Assembly: GCF_017874035.1 (NCBI RefSeq)
Contig: NZ_JAGGKV010000033.1
Location: forward strand, 1-60,976
Source of the DNA: Paenibacillus aceris
GTDB lineage: Bacteria; Bacillota; Bacilli; Paenibacillales; NBRC-103111
DNA length: 60,976 nucleotides
Reading direction: 5' to 3'
Under the pieces are notes generated by a model. It did no database searches, was not told the origin of the DNA, and saw only the letters and a list, made by a program, of their open reading frames with translations. The position numbers were made by a program, and so were the translations under genes. Of the stretch, positions 40,719-50,947 are shown one piece after another (position 1 is the first letter of the stretch; the number at the start of each line of letters is the position of its first letter).

Positions 40719-41513
40719 ATGCAAATAAAGTTATTTAAGTCATTGTGGGGGATGGAAGAGTACTCCTATCGTGACGCAATTGCCAAAATCGCTGCTGCGG
40801 GATACTCAGGCGTTGAAGCATCTGTTCCACGGGAGGAGCATCGAAAGGAATTTGCTCAGCTGTTGGAAGAGTACAACCTAGCGTATATTGCGCTGATCTC
40901 TACTTCCGGAAATCATGAGGATGCTTTCACGGCTAATCTCGATGCTGCTGCATCATTAAACCCGTTATTGGTTATTTCCCATAGTGCCCGGGATTGTATG
41001 AGCGAGGAGCGCCAGTTGCAATTTTTTAGACATGCTGTCGAAGCAGAAAAGCATTACGGTATTCCAGTAGGCCATGAAACGCATAGGCATCGCGCCATGT
41101 TTACCCCGTGGACAACGGCCAGGCTGCTGCAAGCTATTCCTGATTTGAAAATAACGGCTGATTTCAGCCACTGGTGCTGCGTCTGTGAATCACTCCTAGA
41201 GGATCAACAGGAGAATTTGCAGATCGCCTTTGAGCGGACGATACATATTCATGCGCGGGTAGGCTATGCACAAGGGCCGCAAGTTCCTCATCCCGATGCT
41301 CCTGAATATAAACGTGAACTAGAGACACATGAGATGTGGTGGGAAAATATTTTGAACTCTCGTATGAATAGAGGGTATGCAGCTACCACAATAACACCGG
41401 AATTTGGCCCCCCGGGTTATATGCATACGATCCCGTTTTCGAACGAGCCCGTGTCGAATTTATGGGAGGTATGCCTAAGCATGGCCGAAAGGCTTCGTAA
41501 CAAGTTTGCTTGA
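40719..41513 (+). CDS. Sugar phosphate isomerase/epimerase (AP endonuclease family 2 TIM barrel)
   Basis: A 264-residue TIM-barrel protein of the IolE/Nfo-like family. The start AKIAAAGYSGVEASVPREEH, ITADFSHWCCVCE and HIHARVGYAQGPQVPHPDAPE supply the usual Glu/Asp/His metal ligands. The substrate is unknown; relatives act on inositol, hydroxypyruvate or ketohexoses. Ribosome-binding site AAGGAG. A small palindrome, ACGGTATAACCGT at 40606-40618, lies about 100 bp upstream and may be an operator. Confidence 0.82.
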   Translation: MQIKLFKSLWGMEEYSYRDAIAKIAAAGYSGVEASVPREEHRKEFAQLLEEYNLAYIALISTSGNHEDAFTANLDAAASLNPLLVISHSARDCMSEERQLQFFRHAVEAEKHYGIPVGHETHRHRAMFTPWTTARLLQAIPDLKITADFSHWCCVCESLLEDQQENLQIAFERTIHIHARVGYAQGPQVPHPDAPEYKRELETHEMWWENILNSRMNRGYAATTITPEFGPPGYMHTIPFSNEPVSNLWEVCLSMAERLRNKFA

Positions 41514-41678
41514 ATGTCAGGTAAGGCTTATAACTTATCAAAAATCCAGGCTGCCGCGTGCAGCCTTTTTGCTGTCAGTACGGTTATTTCTGGATGATTT
41601 CCCGCCCGATTCACTGGTGAAACCCATTGCATTCCTTTACAATGAGAGCTACAAGCTCAGGTGCAAAGGATGGATGAA

Positions 41679-42092
41679 ATGGTTTGGAATATGAATTGGA
41701 CGTTTCTGCTGCTTGCCATCCTATTTGAAACGGTGGGCACAACGGCTATGAAAATGTCATCCGGCTTCACGAAGGTCGGTCCCGCGGTGGTGATGGGCAT
41801 TTGCTACATTCTATGCTTCACACTGTTAACGCTGGCTTTGAAGCAGCTTGATGTCTCCTTGGCTTACGCGATCTGGTCGGGAGTAGGGACGGCGCTGATT
41901 ACGATCATCGGCATATGGTGGTTTAATGAGTCAGTGTCTACCTTGAAAGTTATTTCTATTGTGCTTATTATTCTTGGTGTAATTGGCCTGCATATAAGCA
42001 GCAGCGGAGATGAAGCGCAGCCCAAATCGGCGCAAGCGCATAAGCAAGATCTTCAATCCGCGCCTGCATCAAAAAGGAGTGAAACCCGATGA
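41679..42092 (+). CDS. SMR-family multidrug/quaternary cation transporter
   Basis: 137 residues with four membrane helices. WTFLLLAILFETVGTTAMKMSSGFT contains the essential membrane glutamate (Glu17, equivalent to Glu14 of EmrE), and LDVSLAYAIWSGVGTALITIIG is the conserved second half. A hydrophilic C-terminal tail of about 28 residues (SSSGDEAQPKSAQAHK..) is longer than in EmrE. ATG 41679 follows AAGGA by eight bases. The last four bases overlap the OsmC-like gene. Confidence 0.87.
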   Translation: MVWNMNWTFLLLAILFETVGTTAMKMSSGFTKVGPAVVMGICYILCFTLLTLALKQLDVSLAYAIWSGVGTALITIIGIWWFNESVSTLKVISIVLIILGVIGLHISSSGDEAQPKSAQAHKQDLQSAPASKRSETR

Positions 42093-42526
42093 GCGAGCAT
42101 CGATTTGATTTAAAAGCAGAATGGTCCGGCGGTTTGGACGGCACTGGCCACATTCAGGCCGGTAACCTGCTTGCTGCGATTTCGGTGCCAAGCCAGTTAG
42201 AGGGCCCTGGCATCGGTACGAACCCAGAAGAAATGTTGTTAGGCGCAGCAGCAACCTGCTATCTCATTACGCTCGGCATGCTGCTTGCGCGTCAAGGTAT
42301 TGCCTCTCTGGAGTTGAAATCGGAGATATTCGTTGAGAACAGTCCGGCGATGAAGGTGAACCGCATCATCCACCGGCCGCAAATTTTAGTAGCCGCTCAT
42401 ACTCTCCCAGATCAGCTGGATAAAATAAACAAAGCGGCCTATCGCGCAGAACAGACATGCATGATCAGCAAAGCGTTAAAAGGCAACGTGGAAGTGACAG
42501 TGGAACCAGAAATTTCGATCCTATAA
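42089..42526 (+). CDS. OsmC-family peroxiredoxin-like protein
   Basis: A 145-residue OsmC/Ohr-fold protein. The two active-site cysteines are visible: Cys57 in GAAATCYLITLGML and Cys124 in AEQTCMISKAL. The family reduces organic hydroperoxides. The ATGA overlap with the SMR transporter suggests coordinated production. OsmC rather than Ohr is suggested by length and lack of the Ohr-specific motifs, but this was not tested. Confidence 0.86.
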   Translation: MSEHRFDLKAEWSGGLDGTGHIQAGNLLAAISVPSQLEGPGIGTNPEEMLLGAAATCYLITLGMLLARQGIASLELKSEIFVENSPAMKVNRIIHRPQILVAAHTLPDQLDKINKAAYRAEQTCMISKALKGNVEVTVEPEISIL

Positions 42527-42671
42527 TTGACTAGAGGATTTTATCCCTGAGCATCTAAACCTATCCCTAGGTCACGAAAAGACGGGTCATTTATAATGAA
42601 AAGATATAGTGAAAAGGCGCCAGCACGAGGATGGTGCCTGATTCGGTTTAGAAGGGGTCTGCCATACGTCG

Positions 42672-44492
42672 ATGAATTTGAACAAAAAGGTGTTTATCGG
42701 GTTTTTGTTTTTTATTATTATCCCTTTGTTCGTGCTGGGAACTGCGGTATATACGGTATCCCAACAACTGATTGAAAAGAAGTACGGTGACTTGACGGAG
42801 GTTACTTTGCAAGCGATTTCCCGTAACATTTATTACATGTTCAAAGAAGCGAACTATTTCTCTGACTTCTGGATGGTCAAGGACAGCATTCAAGGCATCT
42901 ATCGAACGATTGATGAAGTGGGGTCCAATGAAGAAGCCCCCTCGTCGTACGATTTGAATACGTTTGATACGCTGCTGCGCGGCTCGATTCTAACCTATTC
43001 GCCGATCCAATCGGTCGTGATTTATAACAATGCCGGCAAATCCTTCAGCGCGGGAAGAACGAGCGGAAATGCGCTGCCATGGAAAACGCTGTCGAGCAGC
43101 ACGGCTTTTGAACAGATCAAGGAATTGAATGGGAGCCCGATGTGGATCGGACCTTCTGAATATAAGGAGATGGGTGCTGGCCGCGGCGAGTTTTATCAAG
43201 CGAGGATGGTCAAGGATTTTTGGACGATGGACAATCTGGGCTATATGCTGTTGAAATTTAAGTTTAATGAGCTGGATCAAATTTTCAAATCTTTTAATAC
43301 GAATGAAGAAAGCTCGAAGCGTTACTTGCTTGTAAATAAAAGCGGACTTATTTTCTATGACAATAAGCAGCATTTGGAGGGCGCCAATGTGCTTCAGCTG
43401 CTGCAAGGTAAGTTGGATCTGCGGCAAGGCAATCAAAGCTTTCAAGCCAATTTTCAAAATGAAAAAAGTTTAGTTTCTCTCTATCATTTAAATATTAATC
43501 AGATGGGCGTACAGGATTGGAGCGTCGTATCGATTACCTCTTGGAAATACGTGGCGGGTGAGATCGAGACGATTATGAAGCTGGTCGCCGGGATCACGTT
43601 CGTCTGTTTGTTTTTTGCACTGGTCTATAATTTAGTGTTCGTTCGCCGCATTGTTCAGTTAATTCTGCGCATGCTCAATTCCATGAAAAAAGTAGAACGC
43701 GGCGACTTGACGACGCGCATGGAGGAAAGCGGTAAGGATGAAACATCAGCGCTAGCCAGAGGATTTAATAGTCTGGTTGTACGGGTCGAGGATCTCCTGG
43801 AAGAGGTCAAACGCCAGCAGGACCGTAAAAATAAAGCAGAGCTTATGCTGCTGCAGGCGCAGATCAAGCCGCATTTTCTTTTTAATACGTTGGAGTCCAT
43901 CAATGTGCTCGCGATCCAAAATCAAGGAAAGAAAGTCAGTCAAATGGTGTATCGACTGGGTAATTTGCTGCGGATCGGCATGGAGAGCAGGGAAGAGATT
44001 TCGCTTAAACAAGAGCTGGAGCATCTCAAAAGCTATCTGGAAATTCAGGAGTTCCGATTTGAAGATCAATTCCGGTATGAAATTGAGGCGGATGCTGGGA
44101 TTTTGGATTTCAGTATTTTGAAGCTCACCCTTCAACCCTTGGTTGAAAATGCTTTGCAGCACGGTTTTGAGCCTATCGACTATATGGGCGTAATTTCGAT
44201 CAAAGTTGCCAATGAAGGGGAACAGATCGGCTTGTACGTTTCAGATAACGGGATAGGCATCTCCACCGAGAAATTAGCTAAATTTCATTATAAAACAGAG
44301 CTGGAAACGCCTTTTCACGAGATACTGGGCGCCAATGTCAATGAAGAGCGAAGAGGACTTGGCGTCAGCAATGTAGCTGATCGCATACGCATCCAATACG
44401 GTCAGCATTACGGCATGTTTATTTGCAGCATGGAAGGGCATGGAACGACGATAAAAATCGTAATTCCCAAAATAAAGGGGGCAGGCCTATGA
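42672..44492 (+). CDS. Sensor histidine kinase, YesM/LytS class
   Basis: 606 residues. TM1 (VFIGFLFFIIIPLFVLGTAVYTV), an extracellular dCache-like sensor (about 35-290), TM2 (about 300-325), HAMP (about 326-380), a His_kinase domain with His401 in QAQIKPHFLFNTLESINVLA, and a HATPase domain with DNGIGIS. This architecture pairs with AraC-type YesN regulators, and the next gene overlaps it by four bases. With the downstream importer genes it likely senses an oligosaccharide or amino sugar. Confidence 0.9.
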   Translation: MNLNKKVFIGFLFFIIIPLFVLGTAVYTVSQQLIEKKYGDLTEVTLQAISRNIYYMFKEANYFSDFWMVKDSIQGIYRTIDEVGSNEEAPSSYDLNTFDTLLRGSILTYSPIQSVVIYNNAGKSFSAGRTSGNALPWKTLSSSTAFEQIKELNGSPMWIGPSEYKEMGAGRGEFYQARMVKDFWTMDNLGYMLLKFKFNELDQIFKSFNTNEESSKRYLLVNKSGLIFYDNKQHLEGANVLQLLQGKLDLRQGNQSFQANFQNEKSLVSLYHLNINQMGVQDWSVVSITSWKYVAGEIETIMKLVAGITFVCLFFALVYNLVFVRRIVQLILRMLNSMKKVERGDLTTRMEESGKDETSALARGFNSLVVRVEDLLEEVKRQQDRKNKAELMLLQAQIKPHFLFNTLESINVLAIQNQGKKVSQMVYRLGNLLRIGMESREEISLKQELEHLKSYLEIQEFRFEDQFRYEIEADAGILDFSILKLTLQPLVENALQHGFEPIDYMGVISIKVANEGEQIGLYVSDNGIGISTEKLAKFHYKTELETPFHEILGANVNEERRGLGVSNVADRIRIQYGQHYGMFICSMEGHGTTIKIVIPKIKGAGL

Positions 44493-46123
44493 AACTTAAG
44501 GCAATATTGGCCGATGATGAGCCTAATATATTACGGAATTTACAAGCGGTAATTCCTTGGGGAGAGCTGGAAATCGATCTTGTCGGGACAGCTAAGAATG
44601 GTGTCGAAGCGCTGGATCTATGCGAGCTGCATGTGCCGGATCTGGTGATGAGCGACATCAGGATGCCTTTGATGGACGGAATTACGTTCGTCCAGAAGCT
44701 GCGTGAAATCAATGAGGAATGCAAAGTGTTGATGGTGACTGGCTATCAGGATTTCGAGTATGCGCGTTCACTCATGCGGGTCGGGGTCAGTGATTACATA
44801 TTAAAGCCGATAAATTACGAGGAATTAGAAAATTGTATTCGTAAACTGGCAAGTGAAATCAGGGACTCCAAAGCCACCAAGCAGGAGGAGCAGCAAAAGT
44901 GGGGCAAAATGAAAAATTTGGCCTATGAGAAAATTTTGCAGGATGTCCTCATGAATTATACGGAAATTTCTGCCCAAACACTTCTTCCGATAGATCATAT
45001 GGACCTGGAAACGTTGCAGTATTCTTTCATAATGATCGATGTGGATGATTACTCGCAAAAATCGCTTCCTTGGTCCGAGCAAGAACGAAAACTGTGGAAT
45101 TTTGCGGTTCGGAATGTTGTGCAAGATTCATTAGCCGATTTCATGGCCGAATTCTCTGTTCTGCAGATGCGTGAAGGCGAATGGTGTCTGTTTATTCAAT
45201 GGGACGATGCCGGAGACGTTGAAAATGGAAGTAATGGAAGTAAAACCGATGTAGCTTTTGTGCGGTCTCGCTTAAATGAAGTGGCTGTTAAATTGCAAAA
45301 AGATGTCCGGGAATCCGTCAAACTGGGCATTAGCGTAGGCTTTTTTCCTGGCACTGTCGGACTGCGCGAACTCTCCGCAACGTATCGGAAGCTGCAGCGG
45401 TTCATGCAGTTAAATTTAGATAAGAAAGAGTCTGTGCTGCCTTATAAGGAATCCAAAGAGCCTTCGGATGCGAATAGCTCTTTATGGTTTCTTGTCGAGG
45501 AGATTGTGACAGGCCTCAAACAGTTGAATCGTAACAAAACGGAGGATGCTCTGAACCGGTTAAAGCTGCTGCTTGAAGGCCTGCCGAACAGTTCTTTTGC
45601 CAGAGCCTATCAAATGCTGCATTTCCTGATCCTCCATGTGCTTCGCGAATTGCGCGAGATGAATTCCCTCGATGTGCAGGAAGAGGAACAGATTTGGTGC
45701 CAGCTGGATAAAAGCGAGAGCATCCCGCACCTGCTTCAGGTCATGGTGCAGCTTGCAGCTATCGGATTGGAAGGGACGAATAAGAAGAAAAACAGCGAAC
45801 TGCTTATGACAGCAGCGAAGGAATACATTCGAACGCATTATTCCAATGATTTCGGAATTGAAGAAATTGCGAGCTCCCTTGGCATCTCTTCAAGCTATTT
45901 TAGCTTATTATTTAAGCAGCATTTCGGAGAAACTTTCGTTGAATATGTCACCAAGCACCGGATGGAGCTGGCAAAGTCCATGCTGCTGCATAGCGATAAA
46001 AGCATTACCGACATAGGAAGGTCGGTTGGTTATATCGAAAGGCGATATTTTACGAAAGTATTTCAGAAGTTTACCGGTGAAATTCCTTCGGAGTATCGCG
46101 AGAAGCGCATGGGGGCGAAGTAG
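44489..46123 (+). CDS. Response regulator with AraC-type DNA-binding domain (YesN-like)
   Basis: 544 residues. The receiver domain (1-125) has the acidic pair DD (9-10), phospho-acceptor Asp56 in VMSDIRMPLMDG and a conserved lysine in YILKPINYEEL. A long helical linker is followed by the C-terminal AraC HTH (AAKEYIRTHYSNDFGIEEIA, then SSYFSLLFKQHFGETFVEYVTKHR). ATG 44489 overlaps the kinase stop codon. It probably activates the ABC importer genes that follow 94 bp downstream. Confidence 0.92.
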   Translation: MKLKAILADDEPNILRNLQAVIPWGELEIDLVGTAKNGVEALDLCELHVPDLVMSDIRMPLMDGITFVQKLREINEECKVLMVTGYQDFEYARSLMRVGVSDYILKPINYEELENCIRKLASEIRDSKATKQEEQQKWGKMKNLAYEKILQDVLMNYTEISAQTLLPIDHMDLETLQYSFIMIDVDDYSQKSLPWSEQERKLWNFAVRNVVQDSLADFMAEFSVLQMREGEWCLFIQWDDAGDVENGSNGSKTDVAFVRSRLNEVAVKLQKDVRESVKLGISVGFFPGTVGLRELSATYRKLQRFMQLNLDKKESVLPYKESKEPSDANSSLWFLVEEIVTGLKQLNRNKTEDALNRLKLLLEGLPNSSFARAYQMLHFLILHVLRELREMNSLDVQEEEQIWCQLDKSESIPHLLQVMVQLAAIGLEGTNKKKNSELLMTAAKEYIRTHYSNDFGIEEIASSLGISSSYFSLLFKQHFGETFVEYVTKHRMELAKSMLLHSDKSITDIGRSVGYIERRYFTKVFQKFTGEIPSEYREKRMGAK

Positions 46124-46217
46124 AGAATTTTGCCCCTGTATAAGGAATTTGTCGGTCTTTAGGACGATCAACCGTTATTTTATACTTAAATTGCAAGCCT
46201 AAGGGAGATCAAGGAAG

Positions 46218-47558
46218 ATGAGAAGAAGAACATTGATCCAGGTAGCAGGAGGCGTGACCGTATCGTTCATCCTGTCCGCTTGCAGCAGTTTAAACCTAAC
46301 CAATTCAGGCAGCGCAACGCCTGCCCCCGGGGCAAAAGGAGAACCTGTCATGCTGACCATCCGTCATACGCAGGTCAAAGATACGCAGAAAAAGCGGTTG
46401 GCGATGCTGCAGGAGGTCGTGAAAAACACGGAGGCTAAGGTGCCGGGTCTCTCGATTACACTGGATGGTGTAGAGGACAAGGTGAATCGTTTTGAAAAGC
46501 TGAGAGCTGAGATGGCTGCTGGCAATCCACCGGAAATTTTCGACTTGTTCGGCGGAACGGACACGAAGGATTATGTGAAAGCCAACAGACTGCTTGATCT
46601 GACGCCAATATTAAATGAACTGGGATTAATGGATAAGTTCTATAGCTTTGAGGAATTTACAGTCGACGGTAAAATTTATGGAATCCCCATGGCCGGGTAT
46701 GTCGAGGGCTTGTATTATAACAAGAAGATTTTGTCCGATAATCAAATCAAACCGCCTCAAACGTGGGATGACCTGCTTGCCGCTGCAGCCAAGCTGAAAG
46801 CTCAGAAAATAACGCCGTTCGCGCTGGCAGCCAAAGATTCATGGGTTATTAACATGATGAGTAATACGATGTGGGTACGCACAGCAGGGCCGAGTTCGAT
46901 CGAAGGTTTTCTTGATGGAAGTAAACATTGGACCGATCCCGATGTCGTGGATGCTTTTGAGAAATACAATTTGCTGGTGAAAAAAGGATACTTCCAAGAG
47001 GGCAGCTTAGCGCTTTCGTACGCCGAGCAGCAAAACAAATTCAGCAGCGGAGAAGCAGCATTCATGTTTGACGGAAGTTGGGCCAATACACCGCTGCTTG
47101 ATCCGGAGAAGTCTGCCATCGTGAAGGATATAGGCTTCATGAGCTTCCCAGACATGGGCGGGCCCGGCGATGGTTACATCAATGGCGGATGGTCAAACGC
47201 CTATGGATTCTCCAAAAAGGTAACTCCCGCGCAGCTTGTCGCGATCAAAGAATTCATCGTACAGATGTACAATGAGTCGATGCAAAAAAGGCAGCTGGTT
47301 GAAGAAGGCATGCCGCCGGCCATGAAGCTGCAGGATACGAGCAATGTGAATCCTTTGATTACACAAATTTTGGATGTGTTTGCAAATAGCAAAGGGGCAT
47401 TCCCCGCTTTCGATTCGCGCATTCAAACCAAGGTCCGTGAGAAGCTCGAGCGAGGCATGCAGGAATTAGTCGGCGGAAGAACGGATCCTGTTACCCTGAT
47501 GTCGGAAATCCAGAAGCAGCAGGATGCTTCGAATAAGGAAGAAACTCATACGAATTAG
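46218..47558 (+). CDS. Extracellular sugar-binding lipoprotein of an ABC importer
   Basis: 446 residues. A signal peptide with lipobox ILSAC (about residues 18-22) is followed by a linker and a type 1 solute-binding domain (ITLDGVEDKVNRFEKLRAEMAAGNPPEIF; YVEGLYYNKKILSDNQIKPPQTWDDL). It belongs to the carbohydrate-uptake-1 family. The downstream NagZ and ROK kinase genes suggest a GlcNAc-containing saccharide, but binding residues alone do not prove this. Confidence 0.88.
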   Translation: MRRRTLIQVAGGVTVSFILSACSSLNLTNSGSATPAPGAKGEPVMLTIRHTQVKDTQKKRLAMLQEVVKNTEAKVPGLSITLDGVEDKVNRFEKLRAEMAAGNPPEIFDLFGGTDTKDYVKANRLLDLTPILNELGLMDKFYSFEEFTVDGKIYGIPMAGYVEGLYYNKKILSDNQIKPPQTWDDLLAAAAKLKAQKITPFALAAKDSWVINMMSNTMWVRTAGPSSIEGFLDGSKHWTDPDVVDAFEKYNLLVKKGYFQEGSLALSYAEQQNKFSSGEAAFMFDGSWANTPLLDPEKSAIVKDIGFMSFPDMGGPGDGYINGGWSNAYGFSKKVTPAQLVAIKEFIVQMYNESMQKRQLVEEGMPPAMKLQDTSNVNPLITQILDVFANSKGAFPAFDSRIQTKVREKLERGMQELVGGRTDPVTLMSEIQKQQDASNKEETHTN

Positions 47559-47569
47559 TAGGATGAACT

Positions 47570-48454
47570 ATGAACAAAGCAGGAAGAAACCCATTGGCAT
47601 ACGCTATTTTTACGATCCCTACGCTGTTGTTGCTCGTCATTTTTTTCTTATATCCGATGCTGATGTCCATGCGTTACGGGTTCACAGCATGGAACGGAAT
47701 ATCGCCGGCAAAGTGGAATGGCCTGGACAATTTCACTCAAGCGTTTCAGGATAAGTATTTCTGGATGGCTGTGCAAAACAACTTGTATTTTATTGGTTTT
47801 TCAGTCGGCTTGCAGATCCCGTTCATTCTTTTTTTAGCGTTAGTAGTGAGCAAAATAAGGCGGTGGACGGGCTTTTACAAAACAATGATTTTCCTTCCGA
47901 CGATTCTATCAACGGCTGTCGTCGGCGTGCTGTGGGGATTTATTTATCATCCTGAGGCTGGACTGCTGAATAAGCTGTTAGAAGCTGTCGGTTTGGGGGC
48001 TTGGAAGCATACATGGTTAGCTGATGAATCGACAGCCATGCTCTCTGTACTTGTTACCAATGCGTGGCAATGGGTTGGTTTTTATGTCATTCTTGTTTTA
48101 TCGGCCATTTATGCCATTCCCAAAACGATCCTGGAAGCAGCAGAAATTGACGGAGCGTCAAGCTCTCGACAGGCATGGTCGATTATGTTCCCTCTTCTGC
48201 GTCCTGTGATCATTGTGATGATCCTGCTTTCGATTACAGGAGCGATGAAAGCCTTAGATATCGTCTTTGTAATGACAGGCGGCAATCCGTATGGGATTAC
48301 TGAAGTGATGGCGACTTATATGTATAAAAAAGCGTACCGCATCGGCGAGTACGGTTATGCGAACGCCATCGCGCTTCTTATTCTTTTGTTTACAGGGGCG
48401 CTGACTTCTGTGTTTGGCTGGATGACGGCGAAGCAAGAGGAGGTGCGATTTTGA
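47570..48454 (+). CDS. Sugar ABC transporter permease (MalF class)
   Basis: 294 residues, six membrane helices, and the EAA loop ILEAAEIDGASSSRQAWSIMFPLLRPV. It lies 11 bp after the binding-protein gene and overlaps the second permease gene by four bases. Confidence 0.88.
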   Translation: MNKAGRNPLAYAIFTIPTLLLLVIFFLYPMLMSMRYGFTAWNGISPAKWNGLDNFTQAFQDKYFWMAVQNNLYFIGFSVGLQIPFILFLALVVSKIRRWTGFYKTMIFLPTILSTAVVGVLWGFIYHPEAGLLNKLLEAVGLGAWKHTWLADESTAMLSVLVTNAWQWVGFYVILVLSAIYAIPKTILEAAEIDGASSSRQAWSIMFPLLRPVIIVMILLSITGAMKALDIVFVMTGGNPYGITEVMATYMYKKAYRIGEYGYANAIALLILLFTGALTSVFGWMTAKQEEVRF

Positions 48455-49284
48455 AAAATTTGAACATGAGAAAAGCAAGCGCTCTCCGCGGTGTCATCCC
48501 GCATGCCGTTCTTGTGGTGTACATAGGAATCATCCTCTTTCCGCTCGTGTGGGTGCTCAATTCCTCTTTTAAAACGAATAAAGAAATTATTGCATTCCCG
48601 TGGTCCTTTCCGGACGAGTGGCTGTTGTCCAATTACTGGAACGCCTGGACAGGGGCGCATGTCTCGCAATATTTTACGAACAGTGTAGTGATTTCCTTGA
48701 TATCGGCAATGATGACGTTGATGCTTGGCACGGCCACATCATTTGCCTTGACGCGAATGAAATTTCCGGGACTGAGCAAGGTGATCAACCGAGTGCTGCT
48801 GCTTGCTTTACTTGTGCCTGCGGGCTCCTTGCTTGTCCCTCTTTATATGCTGCTTAGAAGTATGCATTTGTATAATACCCCGTTGGCTCTTATTCTCCCT
48901 TACATTACGGTCGGGCTGCCGCTGACTGTTTTTATGATTAGTGCGTTTTTCAAGTCTATTCCCAGCGAGCTGGAGGAAGCAGGCATTATGGATGGGTTAT
49001 CCATCTATGGGCTGCTGTGGCGTGTTCTTGTTCCAATTACTGTACCGCCTCTTATTCCCGTGTTTATGCTCAATTTCCTCAGCAACTGGAACGAGTTCAT
49101 GATGGCGAATCTGTTCCTGACAAAAGAAAAATTTCGAACGCTGCCTGTAAGTATGGTGGCCTTCTACGACCAATTGAATATGAACTATGGTTCGCTTTGT
49201 GCGTCCATTATGTTCAGCCTTATCCCTGTTCTACTGATGTATGTCATTCTGCAGAAACGCATTATTGAATGCGTTAAAGCCTAA
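48451..49284 (+). CDS. Sugar ABC transporter permease (MalG class)
   Basis: 277 residues, six membrane helices, and the EAA loop ELEEAGIMDGLSIYGLLWRVLVPI. It completes the membrane pore with the upstream permease. No ATPase is encoded in the operon, as is usual for Bacillota importers that share MsmX-type ATPases. A TTG/GTG start overlapping the previous stop is used. Confidence 0.88.
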   Translation: MKNLNMRKASALRGVIPHAVLVVYIGIILFPLVWVLNSSFKTNKEIIAFPWSFPDEWLLSNYWNAWTGAHVSQYFTNSVVISLISAMMTLMLGTATSFALTRMKFPGLSKVINRVLLLALLVPAGSLLVPLYMLLRSMHLYNTPLALILPYITVGLPLTVFMISAFFKSIPSELEEAGIMDGLSIYGLLWRVLVPITVPPLIPVFMLNFLSNWNEFMMANLFLTKEKFRTLPVSMVAFYDQLNMNYGSLCASIMFSLIPVLLMYVILQKRIIECVKA

Positions 49285-49312
49285 TCACTTAACCAAGGAG
49301 TGTGTCCGCCAT

Positions 49313-50947
49313 ATGTCATCGTCATCCACCAACCCGCATCAACCGTTAACGCTGCGTCAAAAGGTCGGTCAATTGTTCATTTGCGGCTTTGAGTCTCTGG
49401 AGCCTAATGCAGCAATTACGCAATTAATTGAAGAGTACGGACTAGGCGGCGTCATCTATTTCCGTCGTAATGTGAAAGATGCGCATCAATTGGCTCATTT
49501 GTCGGCAAAACTGCAAGGGATGAGTCTTCGCAGCGGCGGACAGCCGTTATTTATTGCGGTGGATCAAGAGGGCGGGATGGTCTCGCGGATTGAAGAAGGA
49601 GCCACGCTGCTGCCGGGAAATATGGCGCTAGGGGCTGCCTTTGCGCCGGCAGGCGTGTATGCCAGCTCCAAAATCATGGGCAAGGAGCTGCGCCAGATGG
49701 GCGTCAACATGAACTTTGCGCCATGCCTCGATATTAACAATAACCGGTTGAATCCCGTCATCGGAGTACGTTCATATGGGGAAACCGCTGCGATCGTAGG
49801 CGATATGGGGACGCACGCCGTGAAAGGCTTGCAGGATATGGGCGTTATTGCGACGGTTAAGCATTTTCCAGGGCATGGGGATACATCAGAGGACTCGCAT
49901 CATGATCTTCCGGTTGTTCCGCATAGCATGGAGCGGCTTATGGAGCTCGAACTGGACCCTTTCATCAAAGCGATTGAAGGCGGCGTAGATGCGATTATGA
50001 CCGCGCACGTCGTGTTCGCGGCACTGGAACAAAACGGTGTACCGTCTACGTTATCGTATCGCATTTTAACGGAACTGCTGCGGGAGAAGCTGGGCTTCAA
50101 GGGGCTCATCGTAACAGACTGTCTGGAGATGAAGGCGATTTCCGAAGGCATCGGAGTCGCAGAAGGCGCAGTTCGTGCCATAGAAGCCGGATCGGATCTT
50201 ATTTTGGTTAGTCATAGGTTGGATCGTCAAATATCCGCGATTGAAGCAGTAATTGCAGCCGTCGAAAGCGGACGCATTCCGGAGTCGCGCATTGATGAGT
50301 CTGTCCTGCGGGTTATGACCTATAAATGTAAACGGGACATTCAGTTTGAAAAGTTTGAGCCCATCCCGGAAGGACCTATTTCAACGCCGGAGAATCAGCT
50401 ATTGGCTAAAGAGCTTAGCCGTAAAAGTATTACGCTGGTAAAGGACGAAGTCGGGCAATTTCTGGATATGAACGAACCGACGCTTGTAATTTGGACGGAA
50501 GTGCAAACGGGAACAGAAATCGATGAGGTTGTGGACAGGCAGGGGACGCTGGGCACCGCGCTCTCAGCAATCTCCGGAAAACCCGTTCGAGAAGTGTATT
50601 TGGGACTGTACCCTTCGGAAACGGAGATTACCGCGACTCTTCAAGCTGCCGAAGGCATGAAACAAGTGATCGTGGTGACTTACAATGCTGCGTTCTCGCC
50701 TGGACAGACGCGGTTGGTGAAAACATTGGCAGAGAAAGAAGAACTGCATCTTATCGTAGCCGCAGGCCGAAACCCTTATGATTTGCTTGAGTTTCCTGAG
50801 GTGAAGACGTATTTGGCCTGTTACGAAAATCGTCCGCTGGCGATGGTATCCCTAGCGAATGTGCTGCTTGGGATAGAGAAGCCGGTAGGGCGACTGCCAG
50901 TCACCTTGTCTGAACAATACCCGATTGGATGGAGGCAGGAAGTATGA
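49313..50947 (+). CDS. nagZ: Beta-N-acetylhexosaminidase NagZ (GH3)
   Basis: A 544-residue GH3 enzyme. LRQKVGQLFICGFE, then AVDQEGGMVSRI and the NagZ hallmark KHFPGHGDTSEDSHHDLP, whose Asp-His dyad supplies the acid/base. The nucleophile aspartate is in VTDCLEMKAI. A C-terminal domain of about 200 residues follows, as in Bacillus NagZ (YbbD). It has no signal peptide, so it is probably cytoplasmic, acting on imported GlcNAc-containing fragments. ATG 49313; AAGGAG lies 12 bases upstream, a long spacing. Confidence 0.9.
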   Translation: MSSSSTNPHQPLTLRQKVGQLFICGFESLEPNAAITQLIEEYGLGGVIYFRRNVKDAHQLAHLSAKLQGMSLRSGGQPLFIAVDQEGGMVSRIEEGATLLPGNMALGAAFAPAGVYASSKIMGKELRQMGVNMNFAPCLDINNNRLNPVIGVRSYGETAAIVGDMGTHAVKGLQDMGVIATVKHFPGHGDTSEDSHHDLPVVPHSMERLMELELDPFIKAIEGGVDAIMTAHVVFAALEQNGVPSTLSYRILTELLREKLGFKGLIVTDCLEMKAISEGIGVAEGAVRAIEAGSDLILVSHRLDRQISAIEAVIAAVESGRIPESRIDESVLRVMTYKCKRDIQFEKFEPIPEGPISTPENQLLAKELSRKSITLVKDEVGQFLDMNEPTLVIWTEVQTGTEIDEVVDRQGTLGTALSAISGKPVREVYLGLYPSETEITATLQAAEGMKQVIVVTYNAAFSPGQTRLVKTLAEKEELHLIVAAGRNPYDLLEFPEVKTYLACYENRPLAMVSLANVLLGIEKPVGRLPVTLSEQYPIGWRQEV

